From Marinoscillum pacificum (GTDB taxonomy: Bacteria > Bacteroidota > Bacteroidia > Cytophagales > Cyclobacteriaceae), in NCBI RefSeq assembly GCF_024714495.1, contig NZ_JAMZMJ010000004.1:1-64000 (forward strand): a DNA stretch of 64,000 nt. Reading direction: 5' to 3'. The notes under the pieces are model-generated. The model saw only the letters and a program-made list of their open reading frames with translations, was not told where the DNA came from and searched no databases. Below are positions 7,427-22,030 of the stretch, one piece after another. Positions within the stretch are counted from its first letter, which is position 1. Every line of letters starts with the position of its first letter. The translations under genes and the position numbers were made by a program.

Positions 7427-10414
7427 CTACCCTGTTCCTGTAAGTAAAAACGCACCCCAAATCCTTGGATCAGGATATTTTTCTCTGAGCTTAACTTGTG
7501 CCCATTCGAGTGAGTGCGTTACATCATTGGTTTTTATAAACTCTTGATAAAAGAGTGACATCAAGTACTGAGTGGCTTCATCGTCCACTTTGGTCATACT
7601 TGTAATTAAATTCTTTGCTCCGGCTACCATCATGGCTCGCTGCAATCCATAAACTCCTTCTCCTGATTCGATATCTCCCAGTGCTGTTTCACATGCAGAA
7701 AGTACCACTAATCGAGTATTTTGTAAATGCAAATTGGCAGCCTCGTAAGCACTTAAAATCCCATCATTTGAAGCATCTTGAAACTTACCCTGATTATACA
7801 TTTTATAGGAAGTCAATGCTCCTGACAAGAACAACCCAGACTTAAACATCGGATCATAACCAGGTGTGATTTTGCTCAAAACAGGATCTGAATCAGTAAA
7901 ATATCCATGCGTGGCAATGTGAAGTACGGAAGGATTATTGGCTGTTTTCAACCTGGCTTCTGAAGCTTCCGAATTTTTAGAAATATTCACTTGCCATCCA
8001 CTGCTACTTAATTCCGATGCGATTTCCTGCACTTCTAGTTCTGCGCCAGGCAAATTCTGTAAAGACAAAGGCATTCCCATGGCCGAACCAAAAGAAGGGT
8101 TGCCCATTAAAACAGCCGTATGCTTATCCCCAGCTGTACTATTTCGATTCACATATAAATCCCTGGTACTGGTGAGGTAGGACACATAGTATTTATCGAT
8201 CACAAAATCTTTCTTAGGAGTCTTTAAAAGATTAAGATTCATTTTGAAATACACACCATCAGGAGATACGAACAAGTGCTTAACACCTTCCAATTTTTCA
8301 TCTACAGGTTGCCAGTAGTTGATATAAGACGCTCGTAGATCATATTCATATTTGACAGAATGCTTATAAAGTGAAAACCCCTTTACCTCAAGTGCCGCTC
8401 CATTTTCTACCAACACATACTCTGGATTCACATAGGATTCCGGTTTGACAATGATGTACAGATAGTGCACTTTATCAGTAAACCCAAAAATCTCGGCCTC
8501 CTCTGACTGCTGACTCGCAAACTCTCTAAACCGAACAATTTCTACAACCGCCTGATCTTCTTTCAAGGTTCTTCTAATTGCTCGCCAGTTAACCTGCTCT
8601 GAAACAAACAATTTGGCAAACTCTGAAGACTTAAACATGAGTGATTTTTCCATTCGCTCCACAGCCTCCTCTGCTTTTGCCAGATCTATTCCATAAGTTT
8701 TTAGTTTTTCTTCCCCCAACTGATATAAACCAGCGAGTCTCAGTGTTGCATCAGACCAGTCATTGTATTCTTTGATCAGCTTTTCATCCGAACTATTAAG
8801 AATCATGTTATGCACCTTTTCTGAAGATGAGAACAAAATCCCTTTGGTAGCTATCTGATAATCCAGAATATTTTGAATTAAATCCGGATATTCATCCAGC
8901 ATCTTACTGACAATGAATGTGTAACGCTCCATATCAGCTTTGATCGTTGCATAAAATCTGGATCTTTCAGCTTGAGTAAACCCTGGGAAAATGGACCTCA
9001 CCTGCTCCAACTGAATGTCAATAGCCTCTCGCAAAAATTCCTCGGCTTTCACCAAGCGGCCAAGCGAGTAATAATACATTCCCATATTCTCCAGAGACTT
9101 CCCGTAAGAAGGATGATTTTTACCTAATGCATTTCGACGAATTTCGAGCGCTTGAGAGTAACAAATTCCTGCACCTGATGCACGTCCCATTGCGGAATAC
9201 AGGATACCGAGGTTTGTTAAGGTAGTTGCATACTCAGGGTGATTCTCCCCATAAATAATTCGATCAATTTTCAATACTTTTTGATAATGCGATTCTGCTG
9301 AAATGTATTCTCCCATTTCACGCTCCACACTCGCCAGGTTATTTAGTGCATTCGCATATTTGGGATGATCCATGCCATAAATTCTTTCGAATATCTCGGT
9401 TGCTTCTATGAGTAGACGCTCAGCAGCAGCTAACTCTCCTTCTTCTTTGGCTATCGCCGCTAAATTGTTAATCGCTGTAGCATAGTATTTGTGGTCTTTG
9501 CCTAAATGCTCCTTACTAATCCCGTATACTTCTTCAAAATAAGACTTTGCTTTTGTGACATTATTCAGCTCATGGTACAAAATACCCAAATCATTTAGCG
9601 TTTCCAGCAGTAATTCTTCGGAGATGTTGGACAGTTCTCGTTTCTCCTTTTCTATACTGAGCAGGAGTTTCTCTGATTGGGTGAAGTCTCCTTTGTGCTG
9701 ATATAAAATCGCCAGGTTTTCCAGAGACTCGATGTATTGCAGCGCAAAGTCATCGCCTAGTTGTAAGTAAATCTTGTTTGCCTGCAACAGGTATTTTTCT
9801 GCATTGGTCAAATCACCATTTTTCACATAGATGCGTCCAATGTGATTGGCAACATTGGCAAAATCGGGGCTTCGATCAGCGTGTATTCTTTCACTAATGT
9901 ACAATGCTGAATCAAAATAGTCATGCGCATGATTGTAATCTCCAACCATCTCAGCAAACTGACCTATTCGCACCAGTGCCTCCACGTTTTCATCGGAAAA
10001 AGTGCCGATGTAGTCGTTAAGTATCTTTTGAGCTTCCAGAAAATAGAGTTTGGCCTTTTCAAACTGTCCTATGCGCAAGGACAAATCTCCTAATAGCTCC
10101 TCAGTAAGCGCATAGTCCTGATTTTTGGCCTTATGAATGCTATACTTCTGCTGAAGTGTGGTTTCGAGATAGAATTTCGCACCGATATAATCTTGATTTT
10201 CAAGTAGGCAATATCCAAGGTTGTGCGTGAGATTGGCTTGAGTCTGTGGCTCTAAATCAAAATGACTTAAACAGTATTCAATCTTCTCGGAAGCCAATTC
10301 CCATTCTTTCTGGGACATATGTTGCTCTACCTGATTTTGAATCTGGTCAAATGTTTGCCCATAGGCAATGGTTAAAGACAATACGAAGAATAGTGCGGCG
10401 GTAATTCTCGGCAT
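7427..10414 (-). CDS. Exported TPR-CHAT domain protein, putative cysteine protease
   Basis: The frame opens with TTG at 10441, but the ATG at 10414 (MPRITAALFFVLSLTIAYGQ) gives a clean signal peptide, so the mature protein should leave the cytoplasm. The first half carries about ten tetratricopeptide repeats of the 42-residue kinesin-light-chain type (YATTLTNLGILYSAMGR, ALNNLASVEREMGEY). The C-terminal 300 residues form a CHAT domain. The expected His is in LHIATHGYF (near residue 844 of the long frame) and the expected Cys in VVLSACETALGD (near 916), then GVYGLQRAMMVAGAKNLI. CHAT is a caspase/separase-like peptidase fold. The substrate is unknown. The gene lies 2 bases upstream of the PorE-like gene, so the two are almost certainly co-transcribed. 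Confidence 0.85.
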   Translation of the reverse strand: MPRITAALFFVLSLTIAYGQTFDQIQNQVEQHMSQKEWELASEKIEYCLSHFDLEPQTQANLTHNLGYCLLENQDYIGAKFYLETTLQQKYSIHKAKNQDYALTEELLGDLSLRIGQFEKAKLYFLEAQKILNDYIGTFSDENVEALVRIGQFAEMVGDYNHAHDYFDSALYISERIHADRSPDFANVANHIGRIYVKNGDLTNAEKYLLQANKIYLQLGDDFALQYIESLENLAILYQHKGDFTQSEKLLLSIEKEKRELSNISEELLLETLNDLGILYHELNNVTKAKSYFEEVYGISKEHLGKDHKYYATAINNLAAIAKEEGELAAAERLLIEATEIFERIYGMDHPKYANALNNLASVEREMGEYISAESHYQKVLKIDRIIYGENHPEYATTLTNLGILYSAMGRASGAGICYSQALEIRRNALGKNHPSYGKSLENMGMYYYSLGRLVKAEEFLREAIDIQLEQVRSIFPGFTQAERSRFYATIKADMERYTFIVSKMLDEYPDLIQNILDYQIATKGILFSSSEKVHNMILNSSDEKLIKEYNDWSDATLRLAGLYQLGEEKLKTYGIDLAKAEEAVERMEKSLMFKSSEFAKLFVSEQVNWRAIRRTLKEDQAVVEIVRFREFASQQSEEAEIFGFTDKVHYLYIIVKPESYVNPEYVLVENGAALEVKGFSLYKHSVKYEYDLRASYINYWQPVDEKLEGVKHLFVSPDGVYFKMNLNLLKTPKKDFVIDKYYVSYLTSTRDLYVNRNSTAGDKHTAVLMGNPSFGSAMGMPLSLQNLPGAELEVQEIASELSSSGWQVNISKNSEASEARLKTANNPSVLHIATHGYFTDSDPVLSKITPGYDPMFKSGLFLSGALTSYKMYNQGKFQDASNDGILSAYEAANLHLQNTRLVVLSACETALGDIESGEGVYGLQRAMMVAGAKNLITSMTKVDDEATQYLMSLFYQEFIKTNDVTHSLEWAQVKLREKYPDPRIWGAFLLTGTG

Positions 10415-10539
10415 TGGTTGGCGCGGTTGATGTATTAGCAAGAAAAGGTACGGCAGCCAACCTTCAAGTCAAAATTTTACCATATTAAACAGCTCTATTT
10501 ATCGATGAAAAGCCAAATACCTTGATAAAGTACAATTAT

Positions 10540-11415
10540 TTAAAGATTAAATCTATCGGGATAATCGGTTATTAATCCATCCACACCGATTTCTATCATA
10601 TGTAACATATCTTCTTCTTCATTGACAGTCCATGGGATCACCTTAATTTCCTGATCCTGAAGATCATGCACAGTTTGAGCTGTTAGCAACTTAAAGTAAC
10701 AGCTGTAGATTTCTGGTTTGAAACCCAGTGAATCCAAATTTTGCTCATAAGGAAGTTCATTTTCAATTAATAAGGCCAGCGTTACCTTCGGATATTTATC
10801 ATGGAAATACTGGAGCACTCTAAAATCAAATGACTGAATGGTAACATACTTCCAATCAATCAAATCGTCAATTGTTGAGTAAACTAAATCACTAAAATCA
10901 GCCGGCGACGGATGATAAACGTCATCGGATTTTTCCTGACTTTTGATTTCTATATTGTAATTGATGTGCTTTTTCCCTGACTCTTTTAAATGCTCATTTA
11001 CCGAAGCGATTACATCTTTAAGCAAAGGTTTATTGACAACCATTTTCTTTTGTTCTGGAAATCTTGGATGCGGCTTAGTTCCACAATCAAACTGCTGAAT
11101 TTCCTCGTAATTCATTTGATAAATGTTGTATTGATACTGCGCAGTATCCGAAATCTCTCTTCCCTGCTTATCCAAACACATCTCAGCAGACATGTAAGGT
11201 TCATGAGACACTAACAATTCTCTATCATCAGTTACAGCCAGATCCATTTCAAGAGTATTTACTCCCAAATCGATAGCATGTAAGAATGCAGGGATCGTAT
11301 TTTCAGGATATAATCCACGACAACCTCTATGCCCCTGAAGGTCAAAATTGGACTCCTTCTTTTCTGGATTACAACTCATAAAGATTATTGTAAGAATGAT
11401 GAAAAAGTAACGCAT
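10540..11415 (-). CDS. Glycerophosphodiester phosphodiesterase lipoprotein
   Basis: The 291-residue protein starts with a lipoprotein signal (FIILTIIFMSCN, Cys 15), so it is probably membrane-anchored outside the cytoplasm. The GDPD family motifs are all present: GHRGCRG and PENTIPAF at residues 28-43, LEMDLAVTDD with the metal-binding Glu and Asp, SHEP, and near the end PWTVNEEEDM and GVDGLITDYPD. The enzyme splits glycerophosphodiesters into an alcohol and sn-glycerol 3-phosphate. Its start overlaps the stop of the upstream metallophosphoesterase gene by one base (TAATG). The glycerol kinase and glycerol-3-phosphate dehydrogenase genes lie on the same strand 5 kb upstream and could use its product. 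Confidence 0.88.
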   Translation of the reverse strand: MRYFFIILTIIFMSCNPEKKESNFDLQGHRGCRGLYPENTIPAFLHAIDLGVNTLEMDLAVTDDRELLVSHEPYMSAEMCLDKQGREISDTAQYQYNIYQMNYEEIQQFDCGTKPHPRFPEQKKMVVNKPLLKDVIASVNEHLKESGKKHINYNIEIKSQEKSDDVYHPSPADFSDLVYSTIDDLIDWKYVTIQSFDFRVLQYFHDKYPKVTLALLIENELPYEQNLDSLGFKPEIYSCYFKLLTAQTVHDLQDQEIKVIPWTVNEEEDMLHMIEIGVDGLITDYPDRFNL

Positions 11416-12482
11416 TAAGTAAGGAATTTTATACGAGTAAAAATGTAATCAAGTGTCTCTTCATTCAACACCATGCGGTGGTAGTCGGTACCATCTAACT
11501 GCTGCTGTTTGTAGCCACTTTTATGAAGGTGCTTTTTATTAATATTAGCATCAAACCAATGGACTAACCGAATTTTTCCATCCTCGATTTCCAAACACGT
11601 AATGCCTCGCTTACCAATCACACACCCTGAATTGAACAAGCAAGGAATGTGAAAAATGGTGTTGTAAACGTAATTCTGAAAATTGGTGTCTTCGTTTTGC
11701 TTATAGTATTTCTTCAGGTCTTTTTTCAGTGACTTGATAGTCGTGATTACCTCCTCCGTCCTATGCTTTAAATCATTGGCATAGTCACGAATCAACTGTT
11801 CTATCTTGAATTTCAAACGCTCAACCTTATGTAATGATTCGAACAAAGGTCTATGGGTATGACCGATAATCGAAACTACTTTTCGGTATGCCGAATAATG
11901 ATACGTGCGCTTCTCAATGGCATACTGCTTCTTACTGCTGTGTGCAACTGAGTAATTCTTGATCCCCAATGGATTGGCAAAATACTTGAGCGTAAAGCCA
12001 ATAAGCGCATTATGCTTTTGGAATTTCTTAGATGCCTGATGCCCATGAAAAAAGAACAAATGATCTCCTTTGTATTCGAACTTGAAGCCTTCCAATAACT
12101 GGTAATCAAATGGCAATTCCTGCATCAAATCAAGCTCCAAATCATGATTGCCAATGGTTTTCAAAAGCCTGGATTTCTTGTGGAATTGATCGAAGAGATC
12201 ATAAACTGCTTCCCATTGCTTAAGAATTTTCTTCAGTTTGAATCGCTGCATTTCTTCCACATCCCCATTAAGAATCAACGAAAAATCCTTCTTGAGATAA
12301 TGCTCACCCAATACTGTTTTGAACAGTTCTGCATTGGTTTTGAAATCATCTGTGCTTCCTCCGTCGCCCATGTGTAGGTCGCTAAATACGACCCACTTAT
12401 CTCCCTCCTTTAACTCGAAAGTCGGAGAGGCGTCGAAAAGGTTATCTAGATTTTGATAGACAATCTTGTTGGTGATCTTCAC
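11415..12482 (-). CDS. Calcineurin-like metallophosphoesterase
   Basis: The protein has 355 residues and a GTG start at 12482; no in-frame ATG lies close by. It has the full set of metallophosphoesterase metal-site motifs in order: FSDLHMGDGG (D-x-H), LNGDVEEM (G-D-x-x-E), TIGNHDLE (G-N-H-D), FFHGHQ and IIGHTHRP (G-H-x-H). The closest well-known relatives by motif layout are LpxH-type UDP-2,3-diacylglucosamine hydrolases. This one is longer and has a charged helical insert around residues 220-270, so the substrate should be considered unknown. No signal peptide is evident and it is probably cytoplasmic. It is translationally coupled to the downstream GDPD lipoprotein. The 80-base gap upstream contains a small inverted repeat (TTAGC-N5-GCTAA, 12492-12506). 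Confidence 0.8.
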   Translation of the reverse strand: MKITNKIVYQNLDNLFDASPTFELKEGDKWVVFSDLHMGDGGSTDDFKTNAELFKTVLGEHYLKKDFSLILNGDVEEMQRFKLKKILKQWEAVYDLFDQFHKKSRLLKTIGNHDLELDLMQELPFDYQLLEGFKFEYKGDHLFFFHGHQASKKFQKHNALIGFTLKYFANPLGIKNYSVAHSSKKQYAIEKRTYHYSAYRKVVSIIGHTHRPLFESLHKVERLKFKIEQLIRDYANDLKHRTEEVITTIKSLKKDLKKYYKQNEDTNFQNYVYNTIFHIPCLFNSGCVIGKRGITCLEIEDGKIRLVHWFDANINKKHLHKSGYKQQQLDGTDYHRMVLNEETLDYIFTRIKFLT

Positions 12483-12562
12483 TTTGATAAGTTAGCAAAA
12501 CGCTAAATAAAGGAGAAGATTCCACACGGTTTATGATTACTACTTTATGGAATTATTAAACA

Positions 12563-14221
12563 TTAAGACTTTTTCATCAAAACTGCCTCCCAGGGCTTCA
12601 GAGTGATCTGACCACTGCCGTAAGCCAATGGTGCTTTATAATTGCCTATCACTTTTTCGAATCCTTGAGCATCGATGTTGTACACATAGTCCTCTGAAGT
12701 AAAGTTCAGAATCACTAAGTGCTCACATTCATCATCCCACCTTTTGAAAGCATAAATGGATTCACTCATTGGATCTAAATCCACATAGTCGGCATAAACC
12801 AATGATGGGTTATCCTTTCTAACCTGAATCATCTCGCGATAAAAATTCAGAATCGAATCACTATCTGTCTCCTGAGCTAACACATTAATCTGAGGATAAT
12901 TTGGATTCACTTTTATCCATGGTGTACCAGAGGTATAGCCGGCATTCACTTGATCACTCCATTGTACTGGAGTTCGAGCATTGTCACGCCCTTGCTGATG
13001 AATGGCTTTCATGAGTAAGTTCAGATCTTTGCCTTTTTCACTCCACTCTTTGTAGACATTCTTTGTCTCAATATCGTCGTAATCGTCAATACTATCAAAA
13101 GCCACATTGGTCATGCCAATTTCTTCTCCTTGATACACATATGGAGTACCTCGCATGCTCATCATCATTAAGCACAGCAACTTAGCCGACTCAGCATGAA
13201 ACTCCTGGTCATTCGCGAATCGAGAAGTGATTCTTGGAAAATCATGGTTACCAAGGAAGATACTATTCCAACCTTTTCCAGCTAATTTATTATCCCAATC
13301 AGAAAATACTTTTTTGAACTGAGGCAAACTATATGGAACAGGATCAAACTTTCCTTCCGGCCCATGATCGATGAACATGTGCCCAAATTGGAATACCATG
13401 TCCAGTTCCTTTTCCTCCTCATTTACGTATTTTCCACCATTGTCTAAATTGATACCAGGTCCTTCACCAACCGTCATGATGTCGTACTTACTCAACACCT
13501 CACGGTTCATTTCTTTAAGAAACTCGTGAACTCTTGGTCCATTGGCATATACTTTCTCAATGGTCTCATTGAACTCCTGATAAGGAGTATCGTCATATCC
13601 TCGTTTAGAAATCAACGAAATCACGTCCATTCTAAAACCATCAATTCCTTTATCTAACCAATATTTCATCATGGTGTAGACTTCCTCTCGCACGGTTGGA
13701 TTTTCCCAATTCAAATCAGGTTGCTTGGTGGTAAACAAGTGCAAAAAGTATTCATCACTCGCTTTATCATATATCCAGGCATCACCACCGAAGAATGATT
13801 GCCAATTATTCGGAGGACCTCCGCTGATACCTTTTTTCCAGATGTAATAATCTCTTTTTGGACTCTCTTTGGAAGACTTGGACTCAACAAACCAGGCATG
13901 CTCATCCGATGTATGATTGACAACTAAATCCATGATCAAGCGCATTCCACGCTCATGAACTCCAGCCAATAACTCATCAAAGTCATCCATAGTGCCAAAC
14001 TCATCCATGATATCATAATAGTCTGCGATATCATACCCATTGTCATCGTTTGGGGATTTGTAAACTGGACACATCCAGATCACGTCTATTCCCAGACTTT
14101 TAATGTAATCGAGCTTTTGGATGACACCCTGGATATCTCCAATACCATCACCATTACTGTCTTTATAGCTACGTGGGTATATCTGATACACCACGGATTC
14201 TTTCCACCAGGTTTTGTTCAT
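12563..14221 (-). CDS. GH13 alpha-glucosidase / oligo-1,6-glucosidase type
   Basis: The length of 552 residues is typical of GH13_31 exo-alpha-glucosidases. The opening VVYQIYPRSYKDSNGDGIGD is the family's hallmark. The four conserved regions are visible: DLVVNHTSDEH; GFRMDVIS, whose Asp (about 199) is the nucleophile; TVGEGPG with the acid/base Glu (about 252); and FLGNHDFPR with the transition-state Asp (about 325). The Val after FRMD is the residue usually seen in oligo-1,6-glucosidases, whereas Thr marks alpha-1,4-specific members, so non-1,4 linkages are favoured. No signal peptide is present and the enzyme is cytoplasmic. It is the last gene of the operon and starts one base after the upstream stop. 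Cleavage of short alpha-glucosides to glucose is the likely role. Confidence 0.85.
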   Translation of the reverse strand: MNKTWWKESVVYQIYPRSYKDSNGDGIGDIQGVIQKLDYIKSLGIDVIWMCPVYKSPNDDNGYDIADYYDIMDEFGTMDDFDELLAGVHERGMRLIMDLVVNHTSDEHAWFVESKSSKESPKRDYYIWKKGISGGPPNNWQSFFGGDAWIYDKASDEYFLHLFTTKQPDLNWENPTVREEVYTMMKYWLDKGIDGFRMDVISLISKRGYDDTPYQEFNETIEKVYANGPRVHEFLKEMNREVLSKYDIMTVGEGPGINLDNGGKYVNEEEKELDMVFQFGHMFIDHGPEGKFDPVPYSLPQFKKVFSDWDNKLAGKGWNSIFLGNHDFPRITSRFANDQEFHAESAKLLCLMMMSMRGTPYVYQGEEIGMTNVAFDSIDDYDDIETKNVYKEWSEKGKDLNLLMKAIHQQGRDNARTPVQWSDQVNAGYTSGTPWIKVNPNYPQINVLAQETDSDSILNFYREMIQVRKDNPSLVYADYVDLDPMSESIYAFKRWDDECEHLVILNFTSEDYVYNIDAQGFEKVIGNYKAPLAYGSGQITLKPWEAVLMKKS

Positions 14222-14222
14222 T

Positions 14223-16163
14223 TTACTGCTGTATAATCCAAATAAATTGATGTGGGTCTAAAGTGTATTTGTACCCACTAAAATCAAGTTCTGCTCCTGA
14301 GTAGAGGTCCTTAACTCCTTTTTTCATATCAAATCCCAGATGGAACATCATATCCATTTTCAATTCCTCCGGGTGATCGTTGAGGTTAACCACCACAAAG
14401 ACCCGCTTGTTCCCTTCCCCACGAACATAGGCCAATAAATGCTGATTATGACAATCCACCAGGTGTCTTACTTCACTATCAGCAAAGGCTTTTTGTTTCT
14501 TCCTGATCTTAATCAGTTTCTGTAATTCCGTGAATACTTTCCCCTCTACTGTCGACTTTTTCTTTCTAAGATCAGCCTGCTTCCAATCCATTTTTGGTCG
14601 GTGCATCCAGCGGTTGTCATATGACAAACTTGGGTCTTCCTCAAAAGAGTAATCATTGATTCGAGCGAGCTCATCTCCTGCATAAAGCATCGGAATACCT
14701 CCATAACTCACTATGATGCTATGAAGCATGACAATTCGCTGTAACGCCAAGGCTTCAGCATCCTTATCCTTTTCAACCAACGCTCTCTCCAAACCAGCAA
14801 GTGAAGCCAGGCTACCCGATATTCGTGCATCACCCTTGACCTTGTCTTCCATGAATTTACGTCCTCTCCCAAATGACCAATCGATATTACCAACCATGAA
14901 ATTGATGAGGAACTGTCGATGATGCCATGGCGAATACCCTGCCCACTCTGCATGCTGATCTTCATAGCCCAAACCTATATCGTCGTGGCATCTCACATAA
15001 TTGAGCCAGGTTGCTCCCATTGGCTTATGAGGCACATTGTGCATCGTAGACCAAAGAAGTCTATTATTTTTAGTAGCTACGGTGTCCCACAGCAAAGTCA
15101 TCAAAGTGGCATTGTACGCCAAATCACACTCATTACTGGTCGTCTGAACCTCTCCGAAGTATTTAATGATCTCATCCGGTGCCACAATGGCTTCTGCCAG
15201 GAATAAAGTACCCGGAGCGCCGACTCTCACACAGCTTTTGAAAGTTTTAATGAGTAAGTGTGCTTCCCACAAGTTCTGACTCGTGGTACCAACTTTCTTC
15301 CACATGAATGCCAGCGCATCTAGTCGAAGGATATCAATCCCCTGATTGGACAGGTAAAGAATGATATCCAACATCTCAATGAAGACCTCTGGATTGGTGT
15401 AATTCAGATCCCACTGGTAGTTATGAAAAACCGACATTACCCACTTATTCACATCTTCGATGTAAGTGAAATTACCCGGAGCTGACTCTGGGAAAACCTG
15501 TGGCAATGACTGCTCAAACTGATCGGGAACTGTACGATCGTTAAAGAAATAATAGTATCCCTGATATTTTGGATCGCCTTCTCTGGCTTTTTGAGCCCAC
15601 TCGTGTTGGTTAGATGTATGGTTAAGAACCAAATCCATCATCAACACCATGTCTTTTTTCTTAAAATCCTTAGCAAGAGCTTTTACTTCTTCCATGGTGC
15701 CAATGGCTGGATTGATGGATCGATAATCCGATACGGCATATCCTCCATCATTGTTCTTTTCAGGACACTTAAGTATCGGCATCAAATGAACCAAATTCAC
15801 ACCAAGCTCTTCCAGATAGCCCAATTTGTCTTTCAAGCCCTTTAGATCTCCGGCAAAACGATCCACATACAGCATCATGCCCACCAGCTCCTGACTCAAT
15901 ATCCAGTTGGGGTCACCTTCACGCTTTTTATCTACGAGTTTGAGATCCTTATCACGCTCCAGATATTTGTCAATAAGCACATTGACAAGTCGTTCGAGGT
16001 GATCCCAGACATCATTTCGCAATGGATACAATGTATGGAAATAATTGAATATGTCTTGAAAATTGGCCGAAAGGCGCATGAGGAAATGCTCGTCAAGCTT
16101 TCCACTTTTTCCAGAACGCGACAATATGTCCTGGAGTAACCGATTAGACTCAGGGTTATACAC
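14223..16163 (-). CDS. Amylosucrase-family (GH13_4) glucosyl transferase or hydrolase
   Basis: The 646 residues match amylosucrase throughout: an N-terminal helical domain, then YVDRFAGDLKGLKDKLGYL, LMPILKCPEKNNDGGYAVS, VLNHTSNQHEWA, WDLNYTNPEVF, ILRLDALAF with nucleophile Asp about 282, FLAEAIV with acid/base Glu about 324, and RCHDDIGLGYED. The Asp (in NDGGYAV) and Arg (in DNRWMHRP) that shape the glucose pocket of Neisseria amylosucrase are kept. The enzyme should therefore accept an alpha-glucosyl donor such as sucrose. Start is GTG at 16163; the next in-frame Met would remove part of the helical domain. It sits 28 bases after glpD and 1 base before an alpha-glucosidase. That context makes a glucoside with a glycerol aglycone a serious alternative substrate (inference). 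No fructokinase gene is nearby. Confidence 0.85.
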   Translation of the reverse strand: MYNPESNRLLQDILSRSGKSGKLDEHFLMRLSANFQDIFNYFHTLYPLRNDVWDHLERLVNVLIDKYLERDKDLKLVDKKREGDPNWILSQELVGMMLYVDRFAGDLKGLKDKLGYLEELGVNLVHLMPILKCPEKNNDGGYAVSDYRSINPAIGTMEEVKALAKDFKKKDMVLMMDLVLNHTSNQHEWAQKAREGDPKYQGYYYFFNDRTVPDQFEQSLPQVFPESAPGNFTYIEDVNKWVMSVFHNYQWDLNYTNPEVFIEMLDIILYLSNQGIDILRLDALAFMWKKVGTTSQNLWEAHLLIKTFKSCVRVGAPGTLFLAEAIVAPDEIIKYFGEVQTTSNECDLAYNATLMTLLWDTVATKNNRLLWSTMHNVPHKPMGATWLNYVRCHDDIGLGYEDQHAEWAGYSPWHHRQFLINFMVGNIDWSFGRGRKFMEDKVKGDARISGSLASLAGLERALVEKDKDAEALALQRIVMLHSIIVSYGGIPMLYAGDELARINDYSFEEDPSLSYDNRWMHRPKMDWKQADLRKKKSTVEGKVFTELQKLIKIRKKQKAFADSEVRHLVDCHNQHLLAYVRGEGNKRVFVVVNLNDHPEELKMDMMFHLGFDMKKGVKDLYSGAELDFSGYKYTLDPHQFIWIIQQ

Positions 16164-16191
16164 TTCTTTATACTAATACGTTTTACCTATA

Positions 16192-21030
<4,839 letters not shown>

Positions 21031-21180
21031 TTTAGGGTTGATTAATTTGTTTTATTCAACTCTATAATAGTAAGAAATAGGCAATTAAACCTACTTTTTG
21101 AAGCAGTGTTTTACTAATATCGAAATGAAAACGATTGTAAATTAAAATTATCAATCATCCCTCAGCACTACACCCCTTCG

Positions 21181-21255
21181 AGTGTGAATAAACAACTATT
21201 GCATGGTCTTTTCGCTATTAATTTCAAAAGCGAGATTCCTATTTTTATTCACACT
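21181..21255. repeat. 12-bp perfect inverted repeat in the gap between cobA and the symporter operon
   Basis: AGTGTGAATAAA at 21181-21192 is the exact reverse complement of TTTATTCACACT at 21244-21255. A shorter pair (TCGCT at 21212-21216, AGCGA at 21229-21233) is nested inside. The repeat lies just after the cobA stop on the minus strand and about 150 bases before the symporter ATG. It could be a long-loop terminator for cobA, or two half-operators for a regulator of the glycerol/glucoside operon. There is no T-run directly after the stem, which weakens the terminator reading. Confidence 0.45.
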
Positions 21256-21266
21256 TCCATGGTTTG

Positions 21267-22028
21267 TTAAAGCGAATCTTGATTCACTGAAGTGATCATT
21301 TCCTTTAATTCACGTTGTTTGCCAAACCTGGCTACTTCGCCAATTACAATAATAGCAGGAGAACCCAAACCGAGTTGTTCCACTTGATTTTCTACATTGT
21401 GTAATTCACAGAAAGCAGATCGTTCGTCATCTCTGCTACCATTTTGTATGACAGCAATTGCTTCACTTTGTCCGCGAGCATTTGTGAAGAGATCCACAAT
21501 CTTCGATAAATGGCGCATTCCCATTAAAATGACTACTGTTGCACTTGATTTAGCTGCTAAAGCTATATCTGAGGACATTTCCAGACTGGAAGTTGTACCT
21601 GTAATCACCCAAAAGCTCTCATTAATTCCTCTTTTAGTAACAGGAATTTCACTCATAGCCGGAACAGATATCGCACTACTAATACCCGGAACAATTTCTA
21701 CATCCATACCATGCGCTCTTGCGTGCTCTAACTCCTCATGCCCTCTCCCAAATACAAAAGGATCTCCTCCCTTGAGCCTTACTACGTGCTCATATTGCTT
21801 TCCATTGTCCACAATCATGTCATTGATATAAATCTGCTGATACTGATGTATTCCAGGTTTTTTCCCTACGTAGACCAATTCACATTCTTTTGAACAATAC
21901 TTTAGTAGTTCTGGATTTACCAAAGCATCATAAAGTACTACCTGAGCTTTCTTTAAGACATTAATTGCTTTCAAAGTGATTAATTCCGGATCTCCTGGGC
22001 CTGCTCCAATTAAGTATAGTGTTGACAT
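21267..22028 (-). CDS. cobA: Uroporphyrinogen-III C-methyltransferase
   Basis: The 253-residue protein methylates uroporphyrinogen III to precorrin-2, the precursor of sirohaem, using S-adenosylmethionine. Family motifs: YLIGAGPGDPELITLKA at the N terminus, VVLYDALV, VRLKGGDPFVFGRGHEE, VPGISSAISVPA and GTPS-like blocks through VVILMGMRHL. It is a stand-alone SUMT domain without the CysG dehydrogenase/ferrochelatase part, which must be encoded elsewhere. It is divergent from nirB across a 90-base region full of TACGTA sites. That fits its role in making the sirohaem that NirB needs. Confidence 0.93.
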   Translation of the reverse strand: MSTLYLIGAGPGDPELITLKAINVLKKAQVVLYDALVNPELLKYCSKECELVYVGKKPGIHQYQQIYINDMIVDNGKQYEHVVRLKGGDPFVFGRGHEELEHARAHGMDVEIVPGISSAISVPAMSEIPVTKRGINESFWVITGTTSSLEMSSDIALAAKSSATVVILMGMRHLSKIVDLFTNARGQSEAIAVIQNGSRDDERSAFCELHNVENQVEQLGLGSPAIIVIGEVARFGKQRELKEMITSVNQDSL

Positions 22029-22030
22029 AG

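Noticed and set aside
14728-15206. Long open frames antisense to the amylosucrase-like gene
   Set aside because: They are mirror frames of a conserved coding sequence, with no leader or plausible protein composition. The same applies to the other antisense frames across the window.
14223-16163. Sucrose phosphorylase
   Set aside because: The N-terminal helical domain and the block YVDRFAGDLKGLKDK match amylosucrase, not the shorter phosphorylase family.
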